Origin: Myxococcales bacterium
GTDB taxonomy: Bacteria > Myxococcota_A > Polyangia > Polyangiales > JAFGIB01
Direction of reading: 5' to 3'
Assembly (NCBI GenBank): GCA_029880325.1
Contig: JAOUOP010000052.1
Span: forward strand, 1 to 55,875
DNA: 55,875 bases
This document shows, one piece after another, positions 27,566 through 36,010 of this stretch (its first letter is position 1; each line of letters begins with the position of its first letter). Made by a program: the position numbers and the translations under genes. A model generated the notes under the pieces. It saw nothing but the letters and a program-made list of their open reading frames with translations. It had not been told where the DNA came from and did not search any database.

Positions 27566-28591
27566 ATGTTCAGCAAAGAAAAGAAGCGAAGCATCGACCA
27601 GGCCGTCAGCGGCATCGAAAAAGCCTACGGCAAGGGCTCGATCATGCGTCTGGGCGAAAACCAGGCCCAGGATGTGCCGGCGATCCCCACCGGCTCTCCC
27701 TCCCTCGATCGCGCCCTGGGCTGCGGCGGCTACCCCCGCGGCCGCGTCATCGAAATCTACGGCCCCGAAGCCAGCGGCAAGACCACGCTCACCTTGCATG
27801 CCATCGCCGAAACCCAGCGTGCCGGCGGCGTCGCCGCCTTTATCGATGCCGAGCATGCCCTCGACGTTCACTACGCCAAGGCCCTGGGTGTCGACGCCTC
27901 TCAACTGCTGGTCAGCCAACCCGACACCGGCGAGCAAGCTTTGGACATCCTGGAAATGCTCGTGCGCAGCAACGCCCTTGACCTCATCGTCGTCGACTCC
28001 GTCGCGGCGCTGGTACCCAAGGCTGAAATCGAAGGCGAAATGGGCGACCAGCAGGTGGGCCTGCAAGCGCGCCTGATGAGCAAGGCCCTGCGCAAGATCA
28101 CGGGTCTGGCCCACCGGGCTGAAACCGCCATCATGTTCATCAACCAGCTGCGCATGAAAATCGGCGTCACCTACGGCTCACCCGAGACCACCACCGGCGG
28201 CCACGCGCTCAAATACTACGCCTCCATGCGCCTCGACATCCGCCGCATCGGCGCCCTCAAGGTCGGCGAAGAAGTCCGTGGCAACCGCACCCGCGTCAAG
28301 GTCGTCAAAAACAAGCTCGCGCCCCCGTTTGCCACCACCGAGCTCGACATTCGCTACGGCGAAGGCATCGACGGCGTCGGTGAGCTCATCGACCATGCGG
28401 TTGAGGCGGGACTGCTCGAAAAGCGCGGTAGCTACTACTCGCTAGATGGGCAAAGCTTGGCACAGGGGCGCGAGCGCATGCGCGAGGTGCTGCTGGCTGA
28501 CCAAAACCTCAGCGACCGACTGCACGGTGGGTTGAAGGCCGCGAGTCCGGCTGCGAAGGCGGCCGAGCAGGCTGACGCCAAGGCCGCTTGA
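27566..28591 (+). CDS. recA: Recombinase A
   Basis: 341 residues, slightly short of the usual 350. ATG 27566 is preceded by CAGGAGAAT. Walker A GPEASGKTT (about 66), the Walker B region LIVVDSVAAL, loop L1 EGEMGDQQVGLQARLMS, and loop L2 within INQLRMKIGVTYGSPETTTG are all present. It catalyses strand exchange and LexA cleavage. The C-terminal tail is short, Ala/Lys-rich and less acidic than in E. coli RecA. I could not find a convincing LexA box upstream. Confidence 0.97.
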   Translation: MFSKEKKRSIDQAVSGIEKAYGKGSIMRLGENQAQDVPAIPTGSPSLDRALGCGGYPRGRVIEIYGPEASGKTTLTLHAIAETQRAGGVAAFIDAEHALDVHYAKALGVDASQLLVSQPDTGEQALDILEMLVRSNALDLIVVDSVAALVPKAEIEGEMGDQQVGLQARLMSKALRKITGLAHRAETAIMFINQLRMKIGVTYGSPETTTGGHALKYYASMRLDIRRIGALKVGEEVRGNRTRVKVVKNKLAPPFATTELDIRYGEGIDGVGELIDHAVEAGLLEKRGSYYSLDGQSLAQGRERMREVLLADQNLSDRLHGGLKAASPAAKAAEQADAKAA

Positions 28592-28598
28592 TGCGCAG

Positions 28599-28636
28599 CG
28601 CGGAGGCCCGGGCCTCGGCCGGGGCCTCCGCACGGG
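28599..28636 (+). terminator. GC-rich hairpin after recA
   Basis: GCGGAGGCCC and GGGCCTCCGC form a 10-bp stem within this stretch, starting about 10 bases after the recA stop. No T-run follows, so the role as terminator is likely but not certain. Confidence 0.45.
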
Positions 28637-28712
28637 GGGCGTGGGTCGCGGTACACGCACACGGAAAGGGCCGCCAGGGCCATGAAATACGTGCTCGATA
28701 CAAAGTAACCGG

Positions 28713-28758
28713 CCTGTAGGCGGCTCCCGGCCGATTCCGGCCGGGGCCCGCCTACAGG
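28713..28758. terminator. 21-bp stem hairpin between recA and the IS21 remnant
   Basis: Left arm 28713-28733 and right arm 28738-28758 pair at 19 of 21 positions around a 4-base loop. The right arm contains the TAG that ends the IS21-derived frame on the minus strand. It may be a bidirectional terminator or part of the old element end. Confidence 0.5.
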
Positions 28759-29000
28759 CTGATTACGTCGCAGCGGAGGTAATCGAGTTCGTCGATGACA
28801 AGCAGCGCGGGGCTGACGTAGCGCACCGAGCGCTCGACGCGTCCCTTCTCGTTTCCGCGCGCCGGGTCGTCAGCCTGCACAGCACCCCACAGCTGCCCCG
28901 GTCACAGTGCCGGCAGATGACCACCACGACTCCGCGCTGCCTGCAGCAAAAGAGTCGAGCGTTGGTGTCGCTGAGCGGCGTGACGGACTGTGGGGAGACG
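28752..29000 (-). pseudogene. IS21-family remnant: IstA-like piece fused to IstB-like piece
   Basis: On the minus strand one frame reads RGNEKGRVERSVRYV, the conserved block around the catalytic Glu of IS21 IstA transposases. It runs directly into SPALLVIDELDYLRCDVIS, the Walker B region of the IstB helper ATPase, and ends in TAG at 28752. The sequence between these blocks in real elements is missing, so an internal deletion joined the two genes. Just upstream are an in-frame stop and, in another frame, VVICRHCDRGS, a zinc-ribbon-like motif I associate with small transposon ORFs (from memory, uncertain). Not functional. Confidence 0.65.
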
Positions 29001-29204
29001 GGAAACTCCCAGCCGCCGCCGACAACTCGCCTACCGCGCCCGTCACAGCGACAAAGCCGGCACGGTGGTCGACCCGAGAGGATCGATTGAGCAGCCTCGA
29101 ACCTCGATGGGGCTTTCGATGGCCTCACGCATCTGGTCCCCATCGAGGCGCGGGACAAGAAACTGATTCTTGTTGATCGCTTCCGGAAGACCCGGAAAGA
29201 CGGA

Positions 29205-29560
29205 TCACTTGCCCAGCCAATCCGACCCAATCGTCATCAGCACGTAGACGTTGGAGGTGCCAATCGTCGTCGAGTGCAGCAACATCGACACGAAGGCATA
29301 GGCCTCCTCGGGATCCTTGCGCTCGTGATGGCGGAAGATCTCCTCGAATTGATCGACGAGAATCAGGAGGTTGCGCCGATGCGGGCTGGGAGCGGTTCGT
29401 ATCCGCATGTTCCGTAGCGCCGCCTCGAGGCCTGCGGGGCTGCGCCGCAGTTGCGCATAGAGCAGGCCCTGATCGCTGCGCGGGTCGGCTGAGGGTTCGC
29501 AAAATGAACTCTCGAAATTTTTGCAGCGCAGATCTGTCCATGGGCGTCGGGACGGGATCA
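29205..29560 (-). pseudogene. nSTAND-type NTPase gene fragment
   Basis: A 3'-truncated piece of about 100 residues: LEAALRNMRIRTAP, then NLLILVDQFEEIFRHHE, the Walker B-like motif of nSTAND1 NTPases, and VYVLMTIGSDWLGK, matching the following VxxTxRSDFLG block. The Walker A region and the downstream sensor domains (WD40, TPR or similar) are gone. Full-length members are signalling or antiphage proteins. It lies in the same degenerate stretch as the IS21 remnant, between recA and folK. Confidence 0.6.
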
Positions 29561-29681
29561 TTCTGACCTTCTTGCGCCCGTGGATATGGGGAGTAAAACC
29601 GGTTTGAAGGCGACACAACCTCGCGAGGCTGAGCCACTGCTTGCAGCCAGCGCCGATCACGGCACGATCGCCACCGCGATC

Positions 29682-30521
29682 ATGGATCCGAACCTCCGCT
29701 GCCGGGATTTCATCGTCGGCCTGGGCGCCAACCTGGGCTCGCTGCAGGCGACACTGCAGGCAGCGACGCAGCTGCTCGCCGCTCAGCCTCGCTGCCACCT
29801 GGTCGCAACCTCGAACCTCTTCGACAGCGCCGCGGTCGGCCCGCCCCAGCCACGCTACTGCAACGCGGCCCTGCGCCTGCGGAGCGAGCTTTCGGCTCCC
29901 GAGCTGTTGGACACGATGCTCGCCATCGAGGCGCAGCTGGGGCGCGTGCGCGGGGAGCGCTGGGGGTCACGGGTGATCGATCTGGACCTTTTATGGGGCC
30001 CCGAGCCCTGCGATACGCCCCAGCTCCGGCTGCCCCATCCGCACCTGCACGAGCGCGCCTTCGCACTGGCGCCACTGCTGCAGGTGGCACCGGAACTCGC
30101 AGGCGCCTACGCCGGCACCCTCGAACGCCTCGGCGGCCCTCCGGCACGCGCGGCGGCGCCACCTTCGATCAAGACGCGGGCGGGCGGCTCGAGGCTGGAG
30201 GTCGCAGGTGGCGATCGCCCCGAACAACTGGCAGCCCTGGGCATGGCGCTGGCGCGGCGGCTGGAGCCCCGCGAAGAGACCTGCAGCCCGTTGCAGGTTT
30301 TGCCCATCGAGGTCGCAACAGGCGATGCCGCAGCCTGGCTTCGAGCGCTGCTGGCGGCCTTGGGCGCAGGCTTTTGCTGCGTCGCCCTCAGCGTCATCGA
30401 ATTGGCACCCGATCGGATTCGGGGACGCCTGGTCGCGACCACCACGGCCCCGCCGAACGCCCTGCCGCGCCTGGAAATGGACTGGCCCATGGCCGCCCCG
30501 GCGGTGCTGCGGCTACTGTGA
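29682..30521 (+). CDS. folK: Hydroxymethyldihydropterin pyrophosphokinase with extra C-terminal domain
   Basis: 279 residues. Residues 1-165 are FolK: VGLGANLGS at the start, ERWGSRVIDLDLL (metal and pterin binding) and LPHPHLHERAFALAPL. It transfers pyrophosphate from ATP to 6-hydroxymethyl-7,8-dihydropterin in folate synthesis. Residues 170-279 are an extension absent from ordinary FolK; its strand-helix pattern (PLQVLPIEVATGDAAAWLR, then IELAPDRIRGRLVATT) looks somewhat like archease, but this is tentative. Start ATG 29682; an upstream in-frame start would add 34 residues without matching the family. Confidence 0.85.
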   Translation: MDPNLRCRDFIVGLGANLGSLQATLQAATQLLAAQPRCHLVATSNLFDSAAVGPPQPRYCNAALRLRSELSAPELLDTMLAIEAQLGRVRGERWGSRVIDLDLLWGPEPCDTPQLRLPHPHLHERAFALAPLLQVAPELAGAYAGTLERLGGPPARAAAPPSIKTRAGGSRLEVAGGDRPEQLAALGMALARRLEPREETCSPLQVLPIEVATGDAAAWLRALLAALGAGFCCVALSVIELAPDRIRGRLVATTTAPPNALPRLEMDWPMAAPAVLRLL

Positions 30522-30595
30522 CCGCCACGACCTAGATGTGCCCGAAACGGGTTTCGCCCTTTACCGATGCACATCCGATGCGAAATACTCCGCCC

Positions 30596-32959
30596 ATGGC
30601 CGCCCCGCCCAAGGGCAAGCGCGCACCGCCGCTGCTCAAGGTCAAGTACAAGAGCGCCACGGTCGATGCCTTCATCGAGCAGTACGCGCTCGACCTCAGC
30701 CGTGACGGCATTTTCGTCAAGACGGCGAAGCCTCCCGCGGCCGGCGCACCGCTAAAATTCGAGTTCCTGCTGCAGAGCGGTGAGCCGGTACTTTCGGGCG
30801 TGGGACGGGTGGCCTGGCGCCGCACCCAGCAGGCCGAGCCGGGGCATCCGCCGGGCATGGGGCTGAAATTTCTCAAGCTCAGCACTGAGAGCCGGGCCGT
30901 GGTCGAGCGCGCCATCGCCGCCCGCGGCGGCGAACGCAGCCGCTTCGAGCACCAAGTGGGGGCCGAGCTGGCGCCGCCCACGAGCCCCCCCACCGCCGCC
31001 GCCGCGCCCGCACAAACGGCCGCACGTCCGGCCGCGGCCGCGCCCCAAGCGGCAGCGCCGACGGTGACGGCACCCGGGAAAGCCGTCGCCGCACCCAGGG
31101 ATCCGGCTCCCGAACCAGCGCGGGTGACGGCTCCTCCCGGTCTCTTTTCCAGCGCGCCCATCGCCACGTCCGAACCGCCGCCGCTGCCGGAGCGGGAGGC
31201 CTTGCGCAGCTCCTTTTTTCCGCCTGAAAAAGCCGCGACGCCCCCGGCCCGCGGCGGCGTTGCGGTGCCCCGAGCCCCGGCCGTGCCGGCGGATATCGCG
31301 CCTCTGTCACCGCCGGTGGCGCCCCGCCGGGCAGCACCGCCGGCCCTGCCCATCACACCGCGGAAGGCAGCGGCGCCGATCGCGGCCCCATCCCCAGCGG
31401 CCGGCCCCCCAGCGGCTGCCCCCCCCGCCGCCGGGCCGTTCAGCGGTGCGCCCAAGGGGCGCGAGTCCGCGCCCGGGCCGTTCAGTAGGCCGCCCAAGGG
31501 GCGCGAGTCCGCGCCCGGGCCGTTCAGTAGGCCGCCCAAGGGGCGCGAGTCCGCGCCCGGGCCGGCTATTGCCGAACAGGGCTTCTTCTCCTCGCCGGCA
31601 CCGGCCCAGGCGAAGACGAGTACTTCGGGCTCACTCTTCGACGGCGCCGCCGATGCCGCGGCCATCGATGACGGCGTCGACCAGCTCTTTAGCGACCTGA
31701 TGTCGGAGGAGCTCGGCAGCCCGCTAGGGCCCGCGGTGGCCGAGTCCGGTGCTCCGTCGCCGATCGCGGCCGCCGCCGTCGGCGACGACACCGAGATGTA
31801 CGACACCGTCGCGGCCCACGAACCCGAGCGCGACGAGATGGATGAGGCCTTCGGTTCGCTCAACGACGACGAGCGGCCAGCCACAGCCACAGCCCCAGAA
31901 CCCGCCGCCCTCGAGCACGATACGCTGCAGGCCTCCGTCAGCTCCTTCGAGGATGCCGCTGACGACGACGGGGGTTGGGGCGACACCGGCGATATCGATC
32001 CCTTCGCAGGCGCAGTGCGCGAGGAGGGCAGCCAGCACGCCTTGAGGGTCAAATTCGACGGCGAGTTCGACGGCAAGGGGGAGGGGGAATTCGGCGAGGC
32101 CGATCTCTTCGGCACCTCTTCGGTGCCCCCGCCGCCGCCCATGGCCCTCGATGCAGACCTGTTGGAACGCTACGAGGACGGTCTCGACGACCTCCCCGAG
32201 GCGGCCCCCGGCCCGGCTGCCGCAGGCGCGAAGCGCTCCGGCCCGCTGCTGGGCGGCTTTTTGCTGCTGCTGGCCTTGGCGGGCGGTGGCTTCTTCGCCA
32301 TGCAGCAGGGACTTTTGCCTCAGGGTGCCGGACCCGGACCCGAACCCGCGTCAGAGCCCGCCGCCGCCAGCGCCCCCAAACCCGCCGTGGCGCAAGCCGA
32401 GCCGCAGCCCACGGCCGCCGCGGCCCCCGACGCGGCCCCGGCCACCGGCCCCGACGCGGCAGTGGTCGAGCCGCCGCCCAAGGCCTGGGTCAGCGTCAAC
32501 ATCACTTCGGTGCCGCGCGGTGCCGACATCGTGATGGGCGGGCGCGTGGTCGGTACCACGCCCACCCACCTCGACCTGCCGCTCGACCGCGAGGCCGAGA
32601 TCGCGGTGCGCGCTCCGGGCTATGCGACGCTCACCAAGAAGACCATGATCCTGCGCAGGCCGCTGCCGGTGCGCTTCAGGCTCGAGCCGCTGCCCTTCGT
32701 GCTGACGGTGGAGACGACCCCCAGCGGCGCCGAGGTCCAGGTGGGCGACAGGACCGCCACCTCGCCGGCCACCCTCGAACTCGGCCACCTGCAGGGCGAC
32801 ATTCGCGTCTCGGTGGGCAAAAAGGGCTACCGCCGCACCTCGCGCCCGGTGCGGCTCGACGAGTTCGCCGAGTGGGATGACGCCATGCGCGCCACCGTCA
32901 CCGTCAACCTCAGCGAGTTGCCCGAGCTGATCGAAAAGCGCGAGCGCAAGATCTTTTGA
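30596..32959 (+). CDS. PilZ - TM - double PEGA protein
   Basis: About 787 residues; ATG 30536 and 30578 are also possible. Residues 1-110 are a myxobacterial PilZ-type domain (LDLSRDGIFVKTAKPPAAG; VGRVAWRR; GMGLKF). The Arg-rich c-di-GMP motif in front of DLSRDG is Lys-based here, so binding is uncertain. A long Ala/Pro linker has three perfect or near-perfect 14-residue repeats (about 279-320), then an acidic region, a TM helix (about 548-568), and two PEGA domains (about 629-765; VPRGADIVMGGRVVGTTPTH and TPSGAEVQVGDRTATSPAT). I infer a cytoplasmic c-di-GMP-type sensor joined across the membrane to periplasmic PEGA domains. Confidence 0.82.
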   Translation: MAAPPKGKRAPPLLKVKYKSATVDAFIEQYALDLSRDGIFVKTAKPPAAGAPLKFEFLLQSGEPVLSGVGRVAWRRTQQAEPGHPPGMGLKFLKLSTESRAVVERAIAARGGERSRFEHQVGAELAPPTSPPTAAAAPAQTAARPAAAAPQAAAPTVTAPGKAVAAPRDPAPEPARVTAPPGLFSSAPIATSEPPPLPEREALRSSFFPPEKAATPPARGGVAVPRAPAVPADIAPLSPPVAPRRAAPPALPITPRKAAAPIAAPSPAAGPPAAAPPAAGPFSGAPKGRESAPGPFSRPPKGRESAPGPFSRPPKGRESAPGPAIAEQGFFSSPAPAQAKTSTSGSLFDGAADAAAIDDGVDQLFSDLMSEELGSPLGPAVAESGAPSPIAAAAVGDDTEMYDTVAAHEPERDEMDEAFGSLNDDERPATATAPEPAALEHDTLQASVSSFEDAADDDGGWGDTGDIDPFAGAVREEGSQHALRVKFDGEFDGKGEGEFGEADLFGTSSVPPPPPMALDADLLERYEDGLDDLPEAAPGPAAAGAKRSGPLLGGFLLLLALAGGGFFAMQQGLLPQGAGPGPEPASEPAAASAPKPAVAQAEPQPTAAAAPDAAPATGPDAAVVEPPPKAWVSVNITSVPRGADIVMGGRVVGTTPTHLDLPLDREAEIAVRAPGYATLTKKTMILRRPLPVRFRLEPLPFVLTVETTPSGAEVQVGDRTATSPATLELGHLQGDIRVSVGKKGYRRTSRPVRLDEFAEWDDAMRATVTVNLSELPELIEKRERKIF
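31432..31557 (+). repeat. Three 42-bp tandem repeats inside the PilZ-PEGA gene
   Basis: Units at 31432-31473, 31474-31515 and 31516-31557. The last two are identical and the first differs at a few bases. They encode GPFSRPPKGRESAP units and keep the frame. Identity at the DNA level suggests recent expansion. Confidence 0.95.
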
Positions 32960-33579
32960 AGCCCGCACGCCCCAAAGACGCCGCCAGCCTGGTGATCGTT
33001 CGGGGGCGCGGCCCCGAGGCCCAAGTCCTACTCGGCCGGCGTGAACCCAAGGGACGCTTCATGCCCAACGTCTGGGTCTTCCCCGGCGGCTCCGTCGACC
33101 GCGGCGACGCCGACGCCCGCGCCCTGGGCGAGCTGCGCCCGGGGGTGCGGCGGGCACTCGAGCATGAAAGCAGCCCGCGCCGCGCACGGGCCCTGGCGGT
33201 GGCGGCACTGCGCGAGACCTACGAGGAGACCGGCCTGTGCTTTGGTCGCGTCGAGGACGGTCAGCTGCTGCCAGAACTGTCCTGCGTGCGTTACCTGGCC
33301 CGTGCCATCACGCCAGCGCGCAGCCCCATCCGCTACCACGCGCGCTTCTTCTGCGCCGAGCAAGCCGACGCCCACGGTGAACTCGTGGGCAATGGCGAAT
33401 TGCTGGAGCTGGCCTGGTTCGGCATCGAGGAAGCGCTGACGCTGCGCATCATCGACGTCACCGCCTTCGTGCTGCGCCAGGTGATGCAAGACGCCCGGTG
33501 CGACGATCCGAAGGTACCGCTCTACTGCTATCGCGCGGGCAAACCGCGGGTGATCCGTGGCCGAATGCCCAGCACATAA
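32956..33579 (+). CDS. NUDIX hydrolase (NUDT19-like)
   Basis: 207 residues from TTG 32956, overlapping the previous stop (TTGA). The NUDIX core is present as WVFPGGSVD, a long insertion of about 45 residues, then LRETYEETGL with the metal-binding Glu residues. An insertion inside the box is typical of the RP2/NUDT19 group, which includes CoA diphosphatases. Substrate unknown. It probably shares a transcript with the PilZ-PEGA gene and converges on the amidase gene. Confidence 0.82.
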   Translation: MKPARPKDAASLVIVRGRGPEAQVLLGRREPKGRFMPNVWVFPGGSVDRGDADARALGELRPGVRRALEHESSPRRARALAVAALRETYEETGLCFGRVEDGQLLPELSCVRYLARAITPARSPIRYHARFFCAEQADAHGELVGNGELLELAWFGIEEALTLRIIDVTAFVLRQVMQDARCDDPKVPLYCYRAGKPRVIRGRMPST

Positions 33580-33590
33580 CTTATAGTTTG

Positions 33591-34415
33591 TTATCGCAAG
33601 CGGCGGTGCTGCAGGCTCGGCACCTGCCTGCGTACGGCATCGACGCGCGCGGCATCGACGCGCGCGAGGGCGTAGCCGGGACCCTCGCCACACTCGGAGA
33701 TCACCGTGCCCCAGGGATCGCAGATCAGGGCGTGGCCGTAGCTGACGCGGGGGCCGTAGTGGTGGCCGGTCTGGGCGGCGGCGATGACGTAACACTGGGC
33801 TTCGATGGCGCGGGCGCGCAACAGCACGTGCCAGTGGTCCTTGCCCGTGGTCAGGGTGAAGGCCGCCGGCACCGCCAGGGCGATGGCGCCGCGGTCGACC
33901 AGGGCGCGGTACAGTTCGGGAAAGCGCAGGTCGTAGCAGACGCTCAAACCCAGGCGCCCCAGGGCGCTGTCGGTGACCACCGGCTCGCTGCCGGCCTCCA
34001 CCGTGGCCGACTCCTCGAGCTTGGTGCCGTCGGCCAGGTCCACGTCGAAGAGGTGGATCTTGCGGTAGACCGCGCGCACCTGACCGCTTTGGTCCAGATG
34101 CACGCAGGCGTTGCGCACGCGCGCCGGATCCTCAGCGCGCTCCCAGAAACCGCCGAGCAAAAGCTCCACACCTCGTTCGGCGGCGAAGGCGCTCAGGCGT
34201 GCAAGAATGGGGCCGCCGCCCGGCAGGGGCTCGGCGATGGCGAGCTTGCCCTCCTCGGGGCCCAGGTAGGCGAAGCACTCGGGCAGCACGATCAGTGCCG
34301 CACCGTCGTCGGCCGCCGCAGCACTCAGCGCAAGCGCCGACTCGAGGTTGGCCTCCACGTCGCCGGTGGACGTCATCTGGATGGCGGCCACCGCCACGCC
34401 GTCTCGCGTCGTCAT
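33591..34415 (-). CDS. Nitrilase-superfamily amidase (Nit1/deaminated-glutathione amidase type)
   Basis: 274 residues, standard length. The Glu-Lys-Cys triad is present: Glu in LIVLPECFAYLG, Lys in VYRKIHLFDVD, Cys in SVCYDLRFPELY. The RKIHLFDVD and CYDLRFPELYR strings are typical of the Nit1/Nit2 branch, which hydrolyses deaminated glutathione or omega-amides. The protein is cytoplasmic. It converges on the NUDIX gene with an 11-bp gap. Confidence 0.9.
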   Translation of the reverse strand: MTTRDGVAVAAIQMTSTGDVEANLESALALSAAAADDGAALIVLPECFAYLGPEEGKLAIAEPLPGGGPILARLSAFAAERGVELLLGGFWERAEDPARVRNACVHLDQSGQVRAVYRKIHLFDVDLADGTKLEESATVEAGSEPVVTDSALGRLGLSVCYDLRFPELYRALVDRGAIALAVPAAFTLTTGKDHWHVLLRARAIEAQCYVIAAAQTGHHYGPRVSYGHALICDPWGTVISECGEGPGYALARVDAARVDAVRRQVPSLQHRRLR

Positions 34416-34469
34416 GGCGTTGCCCTGGCAGATTCGCGCGTGCCGGTCAAGCCCGCCTGTGGCGACCGC

Positions 34470-35096
34470 TCAAAGAGCCGCGCTGCGGCGCTCGCACCGC
34501 CAGCGCAGGCTGCCCGGGCCGCTGCCGGCGTCTTCCTCAGCCAAGGCGCCCCCGTCGTCGTCACCGGTTTTGGTAACGCACTCGCACAGCGCCGTGGCCA
34601 GCGACGAACTGGAACTCCAACACAGCCGTCCCCGCTCGCTGCAGCCTTCTCCATCTTGCTCGGTGGGGTCGAAGGGACAGCGCTCGAGCGGTGCGCCGCA
34701 GCCGCTGGTGTCGAACATGCAACTGAGAGATAAACAGCGGAGTTCACCGCCGTCGTAGCCCTGGTGCTCGCAGCTGTCGCCGATGGCGAGCGCTGGCTCG
34801 CAACTCTCGCCGGGGTCGAGGATGCCGTTGCCGCAAGCGGTCGCGAGGTCGGGGGTCGGCTGCGCTCCGGGGATCGGGTCGACAGACCCGGCGCCGAACG
34901 GCGAGCTGGGAGCCATGACCGAACCGCTTGGGGTGACAGCAACCACTGATCCACCAAAGCCGGGTTGCGCGCCGCCCGAGAGACCCGCGTCTGGCGCGTC
35001 GTCGAAGGTATTGCAGGCACTGGTCAACAGCACGAGCGCAAGGGTCCTCCCCAGCGGCCATGCCAACCACGTCGGAGCGTCGGGCTGCTGTCGCAT
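34470..35096 (-). CDS. Cys-rich lipoprotein with Myxococcus-type repeat
   Basis: 208 residues from ATG 35096, lipobox LLTSAC near residue 28. After a Gly/Ser/Pro linker comes ACGNGILDPGESCEPA, the CGNGxxExGExC motif of the Myxococcota Cys-rich surface repeat, followed by further spaced Cys residues (CSLSC-like, CPFDPTEQ, CECVTKTG) and an acidic end. Probably a disulfide-rich surface lipoprotein; function unknown. Confidence 0.7.
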   Translation of the reverse strand: MRQQPDAPTWLAWPLGRTLALVLLTSACNTFDDAPDAGLSGGAQPGFGGSVVAVTPSGSVMAPSSPFGAGSVDPIPGAQPTPDLATACGNGILDPGESCEPALAIGDSCEHQGYDGGELRCLSLSCMFDTSGCGAPLERCPFDPTEQDGEGCSERGRLCWSSSSSLATALCECVTKTGDDDGGALAEEDAGSGPGSLRWRCERRSAAL

Positions 35097-35160
35097 GGCG
35101 TGAGCATGCACCGGGTGGGGGCGACCGTCATGGCGCGTACTCAAAAAATTCGGGCCACCG

Positions 35161-35283
35161 ATGCGCAGACGCGCTGCCGTCGGCGGGCGGGCACGCAGCG
35201 GAGGTGGCGACGCCCACGGCACCACCTCGCAGCTCAGCCCCGAACAGCTGGACCACCTGGTGGCCCACATGAAGTCGCTGTAG
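35161..35283 (+). pseudogene. Possible 3' remnant of a cytochrome c gene
   Basis: A 40-residue plus-strand frame ends HGTTSQLSPEQLDHLVAHMKSL, close to the C-terminal helix of class I cytochrome c domains (LSxEELxxLVAYLKSL). No CxxCH or upstream fold is left. It lies beside a minus-strand gene coding for a c-type cytochrome-like lipoprotein. The match is short, so this is tentative. Confidence 0.3.
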
Positions 35284-35300
35284 CGGCGCGCCCCAGCGCT

Positions 35301-35981
35301 TCAGGGGACCGGTCGCGTTCGGTACTGGGCCTTGTACTTCTTGCGCCAGGCCTTGTGGCAGCCCTTGCAGGTTTTTTTGACCCCAGCCATGTCCCCAGCA
35401 TCGGCGAGCTTGGCGCCCTCGTTGGCGATGGTGACCCAGCCCTTGTCGCCGCCGTTCCAGCTGGCATCGGGCGAGAGCTTGGCGGCGCGGCGCATGCCCG
35501 CCGCCAGCTTCGCGGCACTGCCGGCTTCCATCGGGGCCTGCAGGTTTTTGTCCATCCAGCCCTGCAGCGGACAGGGCGGTTGATCGTCGTCGCCACAGGC
35601 CTCGGGCGCCTTGGCGGCAGGAGCTTCGGCGGGCTTGGCTTCGGCTTCGGCTTCGGCGGGCTTGGCTTCGGCAGCTGCAGACTTCGAGGACGGGCGCGAG
35701 GTCTTCGGCGACGGCGCTGCGGGCTTGGGGGGGGCTACTGCGGCGGCCTCGATGGCTCCAGGGGCTTCGGCGGCAGCGGGCTCTTCAGCCTGGGCTGGCG
35801 TGGGCTCGGCGGCGGGCTCCGGGGCCTGTGCCGGCTCGGCGGCGGGCGCCGGGGGTTGTGCGGGCTCGGCTGCGGGCTCCTGAGCTGGGGCCGGGGAGAC
35901 CTCCGGTGCCGGGCTGGAGCACGCCAGCACGAATGAACCGGTCAGCCCGAGCAATAGGCTCTTGAAACGCAAGCACGTCAT
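35301..35981 (-). CDS. c-type cytochrome-like lipoprotein with Ala/Pro/Glu linker
   Basis: 226 residues from ATG 35981, just after GGGAGG; lipobox VLACSS. A linker of about 110 residues is rich in Pro/Ala/Glu repeats (PAAEPAQ units). The C-terminal domain (about 140-226) ends with CKGCHKAWRKKYK, a CxxCH heme-binding motif near the C-terminus as in cytochrome c' or cytochrome c-556-type four-helix bundles. It would hold a heme on the outer face of a membrane. An in-frame ATG at 36014 overlaps the upstream propeller gene stop (ATGA), so the two are probably translated together whichever start is used. Confidence 0.78.
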   Translation of the reverse strand: MTCLRFKSLLLGLTGSFVLACSSPAPEVSPAPAQEPAAEPAQPPAPAAEPAQAPEPAAEPTPAQAEEPAAAEAPGAIEAAAVAPPKPAAPSPKTSRPSSKSAAAEAKPAEAEAEAKPAEAPAAKAPEACGDDDQPPCPLQGWMDKNLQAPMEAGSAAKLAAGMRRAAKLSPDASWNGGDKGWVTIANEGAKLADAGDMAGVKKTCKGCHKAWRKKYKAQYRTRPVP

Positions 35982-36010
35982 CACATCCTCCCAGATCTCT
36001 GACAAGCCGG

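Noticed and set aside
31432..31557. A CRISPR array
   Set aside because: The 42-bp units are contiguous with no spacers and code for protein in frame.
34965..35936. A 323-residue Gly-rich plus-strand frame
   Set aside because: It is the antisense of the Pro/Ala/Glu linker of the cytochrome-like lipoprotein.
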